Assembly: GCA_038884575.1 (NCBI GenBank)
Contig: JAWABQ010000001.1
Span: forward strand, 37,306 to 101,305
Length of the DNA stretch: 64,000 nt
Direction: 5' to 3'
DNA from: JAWAAW01 sp038884575
GTDB lineage: Archaea; Nanobdellota; Nanobdellia; Woesearchaeales; ARS49
Below are positions 24,270 to 34,484 of the stretch, in pieces. The notes below the pieces were generated by a model, which had not been told where the DNA came from, did no database searches, and was given only the letters and a program-made list of their open reading frames with translations. The position numbers and the translations under genes are program-made. Each line of letters begins with the position of its first letter. The stretch's first letter is position 1.

Positions 24270-25766
24270 TCAAATCTGGCTGAACTGCTTCTGCCCTGTA
24301 TAAAGCTCGTAAATCGCGTTCTTCAAATCCTTTATCTTTACGCGCTTCTGCTCTGTTGTATCGCGGTCGCGCAGGGTCACGTCCTCATTCTTCAAAGAGT
24401 CAAAGTCAATCGTGACAGCCCATGGGCAACCAACCTCGTCCATCCTTGCATAGCGCTTTCCGATGCTTCCTGACTCATCATAGAATGCATCAAAGCACTG
24501 CAGGACTGAGTAAACCTCGCAAGCCTTTTTCTTCAGCTCTTCCTTGTTGCTCAGCAAAGGGAATACTGCAACAGTCAATGGCGCAAGCTGGGGCTTTATG
24601 CCAAGCACTATGCGCTTTTCACCGTTCTTTTCCTCCTCGCGGTAAGCATGCTCAATTGCCGCATAGAACGTCCTGTCCAGGCCTATTGAAATTTCCCAAA
24701 TGTGCGGAATAATCTTTTTACCATCAGGGTAAACATATTCAAGTGCCTGCTTGCTTCCTGCTGCGTGGCCTTTTATGTCATAATCAGTGCGGTTGTTGTT
24801 TGCCACAAGCTCAACCCAGCCCAGCGAGGTTTCGACCTCAAAGTCCCAGGTTTCCTTGCTGTAGAACGGCCTTTCATCACTGCCAACCTCCCTAAACCTC
24901 ATCTTTTCCCTTGGAATGCCCAGTGATTCAAAGAAGCGCTGTGTATGCGCCATGAAGTATGCAATCATTTTCCCTGATACAACGCCCTTATCCACCAGCG
25001 AGCGCGCAAATATTGGCTCTATTTTTTCAGAGCCAATGCGCATAACCTGTATTGGGTGGTCTTTTATTTCATCAAACCCCTCAACCTCGTTTATGGATGC
25101 AGGGTCAAAGAAAACCTCTGCCTCCATCTGCGAAAACTCAACCTGCCTTAGCAGAGTCTGGCGCGGGGAAATTTCATTCCTGAAAGACCTTCCGACCTGC
25201 GCGATTCCCTGCGGAAGCTTGATGCGCATTGTTTTCATCAGCCTCTGCCAGTCGCAGAATATGCTCTGGCAGGTTTCTGGCCGCAAATAAGTGTCTGCCT
25301 TTGTCGAAACACCGACTTCTGTGCGGACCATCATGTTAAACCGCCTTACAGGGCTGAGAGCGCCCTTGCATTTTGGGCAGGCAAGCTTGTGGGACTGAAT
25401 TTCCTTGTCAAACTGCTCATTGCTCATTGCCTCTGGAAAATGCTCCCCTGTCGCGTCCTCGAGCAGTTTGTCTGCGCGGTGGATTGTATTGCATTTTGCG
25501 CACTGCGTGACAGGGTCGTTGAAAGAGGCAAGGTGTCCTGAGCTCTTGAAAACATCAGCAGGCATTATCTGGCAGCCGTAAATCTCAAGCATTCCGGTCT
25601 TCTGAACAAGCTCCTTTCGCCAAACATCAATGATTCTTCTTCTTATTGCCGCGCCGTAAGGGCCGAAGTCATAAAATCCTGCAGGGGCATTTGCATAAAT
25701 CTCGCTCGCGGGGAAGAATATGCCCCTGCGCAATGCCCAGTTGACAACATCATCGTATTTGCTCAT
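24270..25766 (-). CDS. glyS: Glycyl-tRNA synthetase (archaeal/eukaryotic type)
   Basis: The 498-residue class II enzyme has motif 1 region SEIYANAPAGFYDFGP, motif 2 with GRSFRNEISPRQ and EMEAEVF, and motif 3 with ISIGLDRTFY, then an anticodon-binding domain (PQLAPLTVAVFP, CPWAVTIDF). Two CxxC pairs near 88 and 129 form a zinc knuckle in the insertion (CAKC, CPKC). Length and motifs are typical of the alpha2 form. Confidence 0.95.
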   Translation of the reverse strand: MSKYDDVVNWALRRGIFFPASEIYANAPAGFYDFGPYGAAIRRRIIDVWRKELVQKTGMLEIYGCQIMPADVFKSSGHLASFNDPVTQCAKCNTIHRADKLLEDATGEHFPEAMSNEQFDKEIQSHKLACPKCKGALSPVRRFNMMVRTEVGVSTKADTYLRPETCQSIFCDWQRLMKTMRIKLPQGIAQVGRSFRNEISPRQTLLRQVEFSQMEAEVFFDPASINEVEGFDEIKDHPIQVMRIGSEKIEPIFARSLVDKGVVSGKMIAYFMAHTQRFFESLGIPREKMRFREVGSDERPFYSKETWDFEVETSLGWVELVANNNRTDYDIKGHAAGSKQALEYVYPDGKKIIPHIWEISIGLDRTFYAAIEHAYREEEKNGEKRIVLGIKPQLAPLTVAVFPLLSNKEELKKKACEVYSVLQCFDAFYDESGSIGKRYARMDEVGCPWAVTIDFDSLKNEDVTLRDRDTTEQKRVKIKDLKNAIYELYTGQKQFSQI

Positions 25767-25799
25767 AACCGCCTCAGGGAGAAGGGTTGCTTAAAAAGC

Positions 25800-27014
25800 T
25801 TACTTCTTCAGCCACTCAACTTCCTCATCGTCCAAGTCAAGCTCTTCTGCAAGAATCTTTTCCTGCTCCTGGTTATTCCTGATAACTACCTGAAGCGCTG
25901 GAAGGGTGTGGTGTAGTGCTGTTTTGCTTGAAGAGTGCGTTGCGTCTGCAATCTTCTGCGCTATTGCCTTGCGCTTGCTGTACTTCATGTTAGCCATCCA
26001 AATCTTGAGCAGCCTTGATGACCGCTCATACTTTGGCGGGTTCTTTGACTTGGCATCTTTTGCAACAGCAATTCCTGCAGTAAGCAGCTCAAAAATGTGG
26101 CTGAGGAAGCGCCAGTGCTGCTGCCTCCTTATTCTTCCGCGGAAAACATCTGCCCTGCTCAGGATGTCATAAGCCCGCACCCTGTCTTTCGGATTCTCAT
26201 ATTCCCTTGCAAGGTTGTGGTCAAGCCAAAGGAAAATCTCGTCAATGTCAGTGTCTGTCTGGTCAAAAGCGCCCAATGCAAGCAATGGGTCTGAGTTCTT
26301 GAAAACCTTGACCAATGCAGTCTCAATCTGCTCAAGCCTATTCCTTTCACCAAGCACAGCAAGCGAATCCTGTGTCAGCTTTCCTGAGCCCTCTGAAAGC
26401 AGCTGCAGGTCATTGATTGCAGAGCGCATGTCCCCGCCTGACCGCCTTGCTATTGCCTTGACTGCAGGCTGCTCTGCCATGACCTTTTCCTTTGAGCAAA
26501 TCTCCTGAAGCACAGAAACAATTGAGTCTGCCGGCAGGGAAGGAAACTCAACAAGCACAGACTTGCTCCTCAAGGCTGAGAATTTCTTGTCCCAGGGGTC
26601 CTGCGCTGTCATTATTATTGGAAATCTTGTTTTTGCAATCAGGTCCACAAGCGCAGTGATTCCTCCCCTGTCATCCGTCCCAGAGACTCCATCAATCTCA
26701 TCGACAAGGATGAGCTTTCCCGCAAAGAACAATGAGCGCTGCTTTAACGCGTTCCCAAGCCTTTCATTTATCTGCTCCTCATTCCTGACATCAGATGCAT
26801 TTACCTCAACGATTTCCCAGTTCAGGTCCCTTGCCAGTGCATGCACTGCGCAGCTTTTGCCAGTGCCGGAAGGACCATAAAGGAGCATTGCCTTCTTTTT
26901 CTGCTTTGAAAACGTATTCACGAACTGCGCAAGCTTTATTATCCCCTCAGGCTGGGGGACAGACTTCAAAGTGCTTGGCCTGTGGTGATGTATCCATAAC
27001 CTGCTCTCCCCCAT
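25800..27014 (-). CDS. rfcL: Replication factor C large subunit
   Basis: The 404-residue AAA+ clamp-loader subunit has Walker A YGPSGTGKS near 45-53, Walker B LILVDEIDG near 103 and sensor regions including RSGGDMR. It helps load the PCNA ring onto DNA. The very N-terminus reads WIHHHRPSTL where the family usually has W-x-E-K-Y-x-P, a local divergence. The C-terminus is short compared with many RfcL proteins and shows no obvious PIP box. Confidence 0.9.
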   Translation of the reverse strand: MGESRLWIHHHRPSTLKSVPQPEGIIKLAQFVNTFSKQKKKAMLLYGPSGTGKSCAVHALARDLNWEIVEVNASDVRNEEQINERLGNALKQRSLFFAGKLILVDEIDGVSGTDDRGGITALVDLIAKTRFPIIMTAQDPWDKKFSALRSKSVLVEFPSLPADSIVSVLQEICSKEKVMAEQPAVKAIARRSGGDMRSAINDLQLLSEGSGKLTQDSLAVLGERNRLEQIETALVKVFKNSDPLLALGAFDQTDTDIDEIFLWLDHNLAREYENPKDRVRAYDILSRADVFRGRIRRQQHWRFLSHIFELLTAGIAVAKDAKSKNPPKYERSSRLLKIWMANMKYSKRKAIAQKIADATHSSSKTALHHTLPALQVVIRNNQEQEKILAEELDLDDEEVEWLKK

Positions 27015-27119
27015 ATTACAACAATACTATTTATGTGTTTAAAATGCTTATGGTTGGTCACTGCGCTGTAAGCGCCCAATTAGCAATCTTTAAAAATTCA
27101 TCCATTGTCTCATTCCCAT

Positions 27120-27512
27120 ATGAAATCTGTCGCAGTAAAGTTTGTAAGCGCTGATGTTGCAGCGTTTAATGCCCGCGATGAGCACCTTGAAGTAAGGGTT
27201 GTCCTGAATGACGGCAGGGACAAGCAGATGATAAAGCAAATGAGGCTTGAAGACCCAGTGCACCAGGCTGACGAAATAATAAGGGAAGTCAGGGACAAGC
27301 TCAAGAAAGCGCATTCATCAGGACCAAGCTATGACGATGACCCATTGGCAGGGGTTGTGCACATAAAGTGGATGCAGGATGAGGAACTAGTGCAGGAAAA
27401 GCTTGCAAAATTCCTTGCTGCGCTAAGGGAAAAAATAAGGAATGCAAAGCGGAAGAACATAAGCTATTATGACCTTGAGCAGCAGATGAGACTCCTTAAG
27501 ACTGAATTTTAG
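27120..27512 (+). CDS. Conserved-looking small soluble protein, unknown
   Basis: The 130-residue product has a beta-rich N-terminal half and a helical C-terminal half (EKLAKFLAALREKIRNAKRK). I start it at ATG 27120 because CTTTAAAAA (27089-27097) lies about 25 bp upstream; the frame extends to 27105 without support. It is flanked by rfcL (divergent) and valS (convergent; the stops abut). No family was recognised. Confidence 0.65.
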   Translation: MKSVAVKFVSADVAAFNARDEHLEVRVVLNDGRDKQMIKQMRLEDPVHQADEIIREVRDKLKKAHSSGPSYDDDPLAGVVHIKWMQDEELVQEKLAKFLAALREKIRNAKRKNISYYDLEQQMRLLKTEF

Positions 27513-29915
27513 CTAGAATTCTATTGTCGCCCTAATTCCCTTTGAAATCTCCTCCTTGCCTTTGCCCCTTTCTATCTTCTGGGCGCAGGCTGTTGACTGC
27601 AAATCAGCAAGCGCAGGCGCAATGTCAACTTCACTCTCAACAATTATTTTTTTGACAGGCGCCTTCATCGAGAGCTTTTTCTCCGACTTTTTCCTCCTCA
27701 CTGCGCCAAGGACTGCAACAACAACCGCGCCGACCTTTCCTGCATCCTCGTATTTCTTCGGCGCTTTTGGCCACCCTGAAACATGGACACTTGGGAAACC
27801 CTCTGAAGCATGCAAATAGGCATGATAAACCTCCTCTGTTATGAATGGTGTGAATGGCGCAAACAGCCTGACAAGCGCGCTCAGGCACTTTGCAACCATA
27901 ATCTGCGCACTTTCCTTGTCCTCTGGCTTCTTTGGCTCATACAATCTCTGCTTTGAAAGCTCCAGGTAATTGTCGCAGAAATCACTCCAGAAGAACTTCT
28001 CAATAACTTCCTTTGCCCTTGAGTACTCATAAGCATCAAAGTGCGCAGTTGCCTGCTCAATTGTTTCTGCAAGCCTGTGCTGAATCCACTTGTCAATCTC
28101 TGCAGTGGGCTCTTTCTTTGCAAGAGCCTTAATGTCAGCGCCTTTCAGGTGCATTGCTGCAAACTTTGCAGCATTCCAGAATTTCGTGACAAACTTGTCG
28201 CCTGTAATAAGCTCCTTCTCCTGGTAGGCAATATCCTCCCCGAGCTTGCAGCTGCCTGCCCAGTAGCGAAGGGCATCAGCGCTGTATTTCGCAAGGATTG
28301 TCTGTGGCTCCACAATATTGCCCTTGCTCTTGCTCATCTTTTCGCCAAGGGGGTCAAGCACATATCCTGAAATCATGACTTCCTTCCACGGGTTGCACTT
28401 GTAATGCAAACGGCTCTTGATGAGCGTGTTGAAAAGCCAGAAAGTGATGATATCATGGGCTTGCGGCCTCAAGCTCATCGGAAAAATTTTTTTGTGATAT
28501 TTCTCCGGAACAAGCTGGACTGCAAGCTGAGGAGTCATGCTTGAAGTGGCCCACGTGTCAAGCACGTCTTTTTCAGGAACAAATGACGTGTTCCTGCATT
28601 TCGGGCAGGCTTTTGCCGGAGCCTTGTCCTTCAATGGGTCAACAGGAAGATTTTTTTCATCAGCAAAAACAGGCTCATCACATTTTGAGCAATACCATAC
28701 AGGGAAAGGAACTCCAAAGAACCTCTGCCGCGAGATAAGCCAGTCCCACTGCAGGCCCTTCACCCAGTTGTCAAAACGGTGCTTCATGAATTCAGGATGC
28801 CACTTGAGCTCTGAACCCCATCTGAGCATGTCCTCGCGAAGATCCAAGTACTTGATAAACCACTGCTTGCTATTAATAATTTCGATTTCAGTACCGCAAC
28901 GCTCGTGCACCTTAACTTCGTGTATGATCGGCTTTTGCGTTTTCAACAACCCTGCTGCCTTCAAATCATCAATAATAGCCTTGCGCGCCTTGTGCAAATG
29001 CATTCCCTTGTACTTTCCGGCAATTTCAGCCATGCTGCCATTTTTGTCAATTGCCTGCTTGAGCGGAAGCTTGTGAGCAAGATACCACGCAATGTCTGTT
29101 GTGTCACCGAATGTGCAACACATCACAATCCCTGTGCCTTTCTTTGGGTCTGCACGCTCATCTGCGATAATTGGAACCTCGAAGTCAAACAAAGGCACTT
29201 TTGCCTTTTTGCCAAACAATTTTTTGTACCTTTCATCATCAGGATGGGCAAATACTGCAACACAGGCAGGAAGAAGCTCAGGCCTTGTTGTTGCAATTAC
29301 TAAATCCTTGCCATCTGCCTTGAAAACGACATCATTGAACGTGCTGTTCTTTTCCTCATCCCTGCACTCAACCTGCGAGATTGCTGTGCCGCAAAGGGGG
29401 CACCACAATGCAGGAGCCTCCTTGCGGTACGCCCTACCCATCTTCTGAAGTTCCAGGAAAGACCACTGCGAAATCCTCCTGCAGTGCTCATTTATTGTGC
29501 TGTAAAACAGGCTGAAGTCGCAGCTCAGCCCAACACGTTTAAAGTCAGAAACAAATGCAGGACGTATCTCCTTCAGCGTGTCCTCGCAAAGCTTGATAAA
29601 TGCCTGCCTTTCCATTGCAGCACCCTTTACATTCTTCAGCTTCTCAACAAGGCGCTCTGTTGGGAGGCCATTGTCATCTGTGCCGAATGGATAAAAGATG
29701 TTAAAGCCGCGCAGGCGCTTGTAACGGGCGATTATATCCTTGTGAACATAGCTGCACGCATGGCCAATATGCATTTTTCCAGAAACCGTCGGCGGAGGGG
29801 TGTCTATACTGAAGACCTCGCCTTTTGCATCAGGGTTAAAGGCAAATACGTTTTCCTTTTCCCAGTACTGCATCCACTTGGGCTCCTCAACCTTAGCATC
29901 ATAGCGCTCTGCCAT
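27513..29915 (-). CDS. valS: Valyl-tRNA synthetase
   Basis: The 800-residue class I enzyme has HIGH (in GKMHIGHACSYVHKD) near 46, the editing domain in the middle, zinc-like CSKC/CPKC pairs, KMSKSKGN near 530, and an anticodon-binding domain near 620-720. It ends with a short basic tail. It is slightly shorter than most archaeal ValRS but nothing essential is missing. Confidence 0.95.
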   Translation of the reverse strand: MAERYDAKVEEPKWMQYWEKENVFAFNPDAKGEVFSIDTPPPTVSGKMHIGHACSYVHKDIIARYKRLRGFNIFYPFGTDDNGLPTERLVEKLKNVKGAAMERQAFIKLCEDTLKEIRPAFVSDFKRVGLSCDFSLFYSTINEHCRRISQWSFLELQKMGRAYRKEAPALWCPLCGTAISQVECRDEEKNSTFNDVVFKADGKDLVIATTRPELLPACVAVFAHPDDERYKKLFGKKAKVPLFDFEVPIIADERADPKKGTGIVMCCTFGDTTDIAWYLAHKLPLKQAIDKNGSMAEIAGKYKGMHLHKARKAIIDDLKAAGLLKTQKPIIHEVKVHERCGTEIEIINSKQWFIKYLDLREDMLRWGSELKWHPEFMKHRFDNWVKGLQWDWLISRQRFFGVPFPVWYCSKCDEPVFADEKNLPVDPLKDKAPAKACPKCRNTSFVPEKDVLDTWATSSMTPQLAVQLVPEKYHKKIFPMSLRPQAHDIITFWLFNTLIKSRLHYKCNPWKEVMISGYVLDPLGEKMSKSKGNIVEPQTILAKYSADALRYWAGSCKLGEDIAYQEKELITGDKFVTKFWNAAKFAAMHLKGADIKALAKKEPTAEIDKWIQHRLAETIEQATAHFDAYEYSRAKEVIEKFFWSDFCDNYLELSKQRLYEPKKPEDKESAQIMVAKCLSALVRLFAPFTPFITEEVYHAYLHASEGFPSVHVSGWPKAPKKYEDAGKVGAVVVAVLGAVRRKKSEKKLSMKAPVKKIIVESEVDIAPALADLQSTACAQKIERGKGKEEISKGIRATIEF

Positions 29916-29939
29916 AACGACGAAGGACAGCCACCCTAT

Positions 29940-30386
29940 TTAAAAACGTTTTGCCCTTCTTTCTCTTCTCAAGAAATCTCCAATGTCATAATAGTTCTTG
30001 ACGCCTTTTCCATCAAAAATGCCATAACCAATGCATTCATCGCGCTCTGTAAGCACAAGCACAAGATCTCCCTGGTTTGCATTTGTTTTGACAACGCTTT
30101 GTGCAAGAGCAGGGCGCCTGCACACAAACATCCAAACCCCTTTTTCATTCAGCCAGACCTTTTTCGCACTGGTTTTTGAAAGCATTTGCAGCAAATCAAG
30201 CGATGGCTTTGCTGTTTTCTCCTGAAACCTGCCAAGGTAAAGCCCTGCGCTTAATGGCGGAAGCCTGATTTTTTTCATGATGGATGCGATTTCCGGCTTT
30301 ACAAGGAAGAAGTCATTGCCCATACTTTTGACATCTGAATCATCAAACAATTGCTGCTTTGTGAACTGTTCAATAAAAGCTTTCAT
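29940..30386 (-). CDS. PUA-domain protein, Nip7-like
   Basis: The 148-residue protein has an N-terminal alpha/beta domain and a C-terminal PUA domain (VWLNEKGVWMFVCRRPA, then GDLVLVLTE). PUA domains bind RNA; Nip7-like proteins act in ribosome RNA maturation. The ATG overlaps the stop of the m5C methyltransferase (ATGA), which supports a joint RNA-modification job. Confidence 0.75.
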   Translation of the reverse strand: MKAFIEQFTKQQLFDDSDVKSMGNDFFLVKPEIASIMKKIRLPPLSAGLYLGRFQEKTAKPSLDLLQMLSKTSAKKVWLNEKGVWMFVCRRPALAQSVVKTNANQGDLVLVLTERDECIGYGIFDGKGVKNYYDIGDFLRRERRAKRF

Positions 30387-31273
30387 TTTCGCACCTTTGC
30401 AATGAAAAACCCCTCTGTTCCTGTCTTGTGGGGCCAGAAGCGCCTGCAGTTTGCAATTGACTTGTGAAGCTCCTGGCCAAACACACGTGTGATTCCCTTG
30501 TCGCCGATTGAAACATTGACAGGCTCAATCTTTGCATTGCAGTTGTCAATCAGCCACTGCATGTTCAGCTCTGTTTCCTCGGGCTCAAGAGTGCAGACGC
30601 TGTAAACCAGAATTCCGCCCGGCTTGAGCATTTCAAGGCATGCAGAAAGTATTTCGCGCTGAAACCTTGAGCTCTTTCTTATATCTTCAATATTCCTTTT
30701 GATAAACCAGTCCTTGTCCCCTGCGTAATTGCCAGAACAGGGAGCATCAACAAGAATTTTGTCAAACTTTATGCCCAACTGCGATGCTTTCACGGCATCA
30801 AGATGATATATAATGACATTAGATGCGCCCATCCGCTCAATATTGTTCCTCAGCGAAAGAAGCCTGTGTGATTTTTTCTCAAGCGCGATTACTGCGCCAT
30901 TGTTATGCATCAACTGCGCGAGCTGGGTTGCCTTTCCCCCAGGCGCAGCACAGCAGTCAAGTATTATTTCCCCTGGCTTTGGGCCAAGCACTTCAACAGG
31001 AAGCTGGGCAGCGGCCTCCTGGATGTAAAAATAGCCAAGCAGGAACTCAACACTTGCGCCAAGCGAGAACATTGAGTGTTCAACAAAATATCCGTGCTGC
31101 AGCCAGGATATTTTTGACAGCTTTACACCCAAAGAATTCAGCCGGTTTATTAGGACATCCTCAGGGATGCGCAAAGTATTTGCCCTTATTGCCTGCTTTA
31201 TCTCAATTTTTTCAGGAACAATCTCACCCAGCTGTGCATACCTGCCAAGAAAATACTTCAGGCTCGCTTCCAT
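30383..31273 (-). CDS. RNA m5C methyltransferase (NOP2/Sun family)
   Basis: The 296-residue enzyme has the SAM site LDCCAAPGGKATQL near 108-120, motif IV DAPCSGNYAGD near 176 and motif VI YSVCTLEPEE near 224. Both conserved cysteines of the family are present, the second being the nucleophile. It has a short N-terminal region in place of a full PUA domain; the PUA-domain gene next to it may supply that function. Its start overlaps cysS by 16 bases. Confidence 0.9.
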   Translation of the reverse strand: MEASLKYFLGRYAQLGEIVPEKIEIKQAIRANTLRIPEDVLINRLNSLGVKLSKISWLQHGYFVEHSMFSLGASVEFLLGYFYIQEAAAQLPVEVLGPKPGEIILDCCAAPGGKATQLAQLMHNNGAVIALEKKSHRLLSLRNNIERMGASNVIIYHLDAVKASQLGIKFDKILVDAPCSGNYAGDKDWFIKRNIEDIRKSSRFQREILSACLEMLKPGGILVYSVCTLEPEETELNMQWLIDNCNAKIEPVNVSIGDKGITRVFGQELHKSIANCRRFWPHKTGTEGFFIAKVRK

Positions 31274-32658
31274 CTAACACCCTGCGGTGAATCCTCAAGA
31301 ATAATCCCCTTTTCCCTAAGCTTGTCGCGGATTTCGTCTGATTTCTTCCAGTCCTTTGCTTCCCTTGCCCTTTCGCGCTCATTAATCAGCTTTTGCAGCT
31401 CTTTTGGCAAAGGCTTTTCCTTCTTTTTGAGGATTCCCAAAACTTTGTCAACATCCTCAAATGCAGCCCTTAATGCATTTCCATCCTCTGCGCTAAGCGA
31501 ATTATTTGCAATCATGACATTTATGTCCTTGACAAACTCAAACAGCGCGGCAAGCGCGGGCGGCGTGTCAAGGTCATTGTCCATTGCATCTGTAAATTCC
31601 TTCTTTAGCTGTTCAATCCGTTTGTGCACTTCTGGATTGTGCTTTGGTGCACTAACATCTAAAAGCTTGTCATAGCAGTCCCATATCCTGTTCAATGACT
31701 GCTTTGCAGCATCAAGCCCTGCAAAAGTGAAGTTAAACTGCTGGCGGTAATGGGTGCCAAGGTAAAGATACCGTATAGCAAGAGGGTCATGGCCCTTATC
31801 CAGCACATCCCTGAGGCTGTAAAAATTGCCAAGGCTCTTTCCCATCCTTTTTCCATCAACAAGGAGCCATTCGTTGTGCAGCCAGTACTTCACGAACTGC
31901 TTTCCTGTTGCGCCTTCGCTCTGCGCAATCTCATTCTGATGGTGGGGGAAGATAAGGTCAATCCCGCCCGTGTGAATGTCAAACTGCTCGCCAAGGTATT
32001 TCATGCTCATAGCCGAGCACTCAATGTGCCAGCCAGGACGGCCTTTACCAAATGGAGCCTCCCAGAAGACATCGCCGTCTTCAGGCGTGTAGAATTTCCA
32101 CAAGGCAAAGTCATGCGCATTCTCCTTTGCATACTCATCAGCCTTTACGCGGCCTGAAGCGCCTGCCTCAAGCTCTCCAAGCTTTATGTGCGCAAATTTG
32201 CCATAATTCTTGAACTTCCTTATTGAATAGTATATGCCGTCATCGCTCTTGTACGCATATCCCTTGTCAATGAGCTTCTGTACAAGCGCAATCATTTCCT
32301 TGATGTGCTCTGTCGCCCTTGAGAAAACATTTGCAGGCAGAATGTTCAGGGTTTCAAGGTCCTCAAAAAAGGCGTTCTCGTATTTTTGCGTGAACTCTTT
32401 CAGGGAAACTTTTTGCTTCTGCGAATCGCGAATTGTCTTGTCATCAACATCAGTAATATTCATTACGTGAGTGACATCAAACCCTTTGTACTTCAGGTAG
32501 CGCTTCAAAAGGTCGCCAAAAACATAAGCCCTGTAGTTGCCGATGTGGGGATAATTGTAAACAGTCGGCCCGCAGGTGTACAAGCCAACTTTTGGCGGAT
32601 TAAGAGGGACAAACTCCTCCTTTTTCCTTTTCAGCGTATTAAAGACTTTCAGAGCCAT
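31258..32658 (-). CDS. cysS: Cysteinyl-tRNA synthetase
   Basis: The 466-residue class I enzyme has YTCGPTVYNYPHIGN near 27-41, the zinc ligands in WHIECSAMS and HHQNEIAQSE, and the KMSKS-like KRMGKSLGN. It heads a three-gene unit with the m5C methyltransferase and PUA protein. Its ATG is preceded by a TATA-like AGTATTTAAAC on the minus strand near 32680. Confidence 0.95.
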   Translation of the reverse strand: MALKVFNTLKRKKEEFVPLNPPKVGLYTCGPTVYNYPHIGNYRAYVFGDLLKRYLKYKGFDVTHVMNITDVDDKTIRDSQKQKVSLKEFTQKYENAFFEDLETLNILPANVFSRATEHIKEMIALVQKLIDKGYAYKSDDGIYYSIRKFKNYGKFAHIKLGELEAGASGRVKADEYAKENAHDFALWKFYTPEDGDVFWEAPFGKGRPGWHIECSAMSMKYLGEQFDIHTGGIDLIFPHHQNEIAQSEGATGKQFVKYWLHNEWLLVDGKRMGKSLGNFYSLRDVLDKGHDPLAIRYLYLGTHYRQQFNFTFAGLDAAKQSLNRIWDCYDKLLDVSAPKHNPEVHKRIEQLKKEFTDAMDNDLDTPPALAALFEFVKDINVMIANNSLSAEDGNALRAAFEDVDKVLGILKKKEKPLPKELQKLINERERAREAKDWKKSDEIRDKLREKGIILEDSPQGVRWKRA

Positions 32659-32695
32659 AGCAAGAACTCACCACGTGCAGTTTAAATACTTTTGC

Positions 32696-34483
32696 TCACT
32701 GCAACGGCTCTTTCTTTGGGGCTGACTTGGCAAGGTATTTTGAGAATGCCTTGTTCTTCAGGCCGAAATAAGCAAGGAGGACAAGCCCTATTGAAACAAT
32801 TGCAAATACTGCAAGAAGCACAAGGTTTGCCCAGATTTCACTTAATGAGGCATTGAATAGTATTGTTCGGCGCAAAAGGTCGCTTCCAATAACCAGCGGG
32901 TTAAACTTTGCGACAGCCATTACTGCCGCAGGCATACTTTCAAGCGGAATGATAATGTCAGAAATGAAAAGGAGTATGCTCCCAAATGCCATGGATGCAA
33001 GCATTGCCGTCGACTCTGAGTTGAAAAGGTATCCGATAATCATGCCAAGGCAGATGTAGAGTGTCATCATCAGCGCAAGCACAACAAGGGTATAGGCAAA
33101 GGCATTCAATATCTGGGTGAAGAATACGCCTGCGATTGCAAGTATTATCAGGAGCTGGACAACAAGCAGGAATGCAGTGGTCGCAAACACAGAGCCCATG
33201 AAAACAATGTCGCTTGTCGGGGTCATGAAATTGCGGAAATAAGCAGGCGAGTTGCGCTCAAACAATATCAGCGTCGGCGCAAGAAGCAGCGCAGTGAACA
33301 GCATGACAAGCGCGATAAGCGTTGGGAAGATATAGTTCAGGTAGCTTTTTTCTGCAACAACAGGGACTATTGTTGTCTGCACAGGCTGGACTATTGCCTG
33401 CGGGTCTGTCACCTGGATTGCGCCGATTATCTTGTCAATCTCATTAAGCGATTTTTGAAGCGTGAGGATGTTAAGCAGCGCCTGGTCAAGCAGCTTGTTG
33501 ATAATGCTGATTTCGTCAAGGGTAAACACCTTTGCATCAACTGCAAGGTCAATCTGCGCCTTTGTCTGCGTAATCCTGCCTGCGATGTGGTCGATCAGGC
33601 TGCTAAGCTGCTCATATTCGCCCTGCATTATCTCCTCTGTCTTGGTAAGCCTGTCCCTTAGCTCGGCAATTTCAATAACGCTTGCCTGCAGGGAAGATGC
33701 CAGGCTGCTGCCCACCTGCTGGCCCGCAGGGCTTTTCTTCACGAGGTCATCGACGGCATTGATGAAATGCTGAGCCTCATCAAGCGAGCTCTTCCCAAGG
33801 CTGAGCGAATTGTCAACCCAGTGCTTGACAATGCTCTTGGAGCTTGTCAGGTTTGAAATCCCAAACTCCCCAGGGTCAAGCCCGAGCTCAACCTCAAGCA
33901 GCTCTGCCTGTATGTTTGCAAGCCTCTGGCCGATTTCATCATTCTCCGTGGTAAGTGCAACAAGGTTCTGCCTCCTGTCCTTCACAGCAGTCCTGGTAAA
34001 ATCAACAGCATGCACAAGGATTGCAGTAAGGTTTTTGCTCAGCTCTGTTGTGCGCGCAGAAATGCTTGTAGTCATAACATTGAGGATTGTCCATACAAGG
34101 TTAATCTGCGAATAGTCAACAGCGAATTTTATTTCGTTCGAGCCGTTTTTGCCTATTGTAAAGTCCGGCGGGAACATAATGCATGTGTGTGTTTCGCCAC
34201 GCCTTATTCCCTGTATGCAAAGCTCTTCTGTCGGATAGCGCGTTATCTTGAACTGCTTCTCAGAAAGCTTCTCAATGAATGAGTTTGACAGGTCGTTGTA
34301 GGCTGGCGAATGCGTGCCTATCCTGACTGCATAAAGGCTGGTATTATCGAATGCAAGCCCTGCCAGGAAGATTATAAGCAATGGCCCAAGTATCACAACG
34401 AGCGCTGACGCCCTTGCCCTGACAAGGAGCTTTAGGTTTTTCTGTACCAGAACAACAAGGTTTTCAATCCCCCTGCGGGTCAT
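32696..34483 (-). CDS. ABC-2 type permease with large extracytoplasmic domain
   Basis: The 595-residue product has a first membrane segment near 20-42, a long outside region (about 45-370) rich in coiled coil, and a C-terminal block of five or six membrane segments (from about 385). This resembles the YhgE/Pip type of ABC-2 exporter. ATG 34483 is one base past the ATPase stop; a frame start at 34507 would overlap it. The substrate is unknown. Confidence 0.8.
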   Translation of the reverse strand: MTRRGIENLVVLVQKNLKLLVRARASALVVILGPLLIIFLAGLAFDNTSLYAVRIGTHSPAYNDLSNSFIEKLSEKQFKITRYPTEELCIQGIRRGETHTCIMFPPDFTIGKNGSNEIKFAVDYSQINLVWTILNVMTTSISARTTELSKNLTAILVHAVDFTRTAVKDRRQNLVALTTENDEIGQRLANIQAELLEVELGLDPGEFGISNLTSSKSIVKHWVDNSLSLGKSSLDEAQHFINAVDDLVKKSPAGQQVGSSLASSLQASVIEIAELRDRLTKTEEIMQGEYEQLSSLIDHIAGRITQTKAQIDLAVDAKVFTLDEISIINKLLDQALLNILTLQKSLNEIDKIIGAIQVTDPQAIVQPVQTTIVPVVAEKSYLNYIFPTLIALVMLFTALLLAPTLILFERNSPAYFRNFMTPTSDIVFMGSVFATTAFLLVVQLLIILAIAGVFFTQILNAFAYTLVVLALMMTLYICLGMIIGYLFNSESTAMLASMAFGSILLFISDIIIPLESMPAAVMAVAKFNPLVIGSDLLRRTILFNASLSEIWANLVLLAVFAIVSIGLVLLAYFGLKNKAFSKYLAKSAPKKEPLQ

Positions 34484-34484
34484 T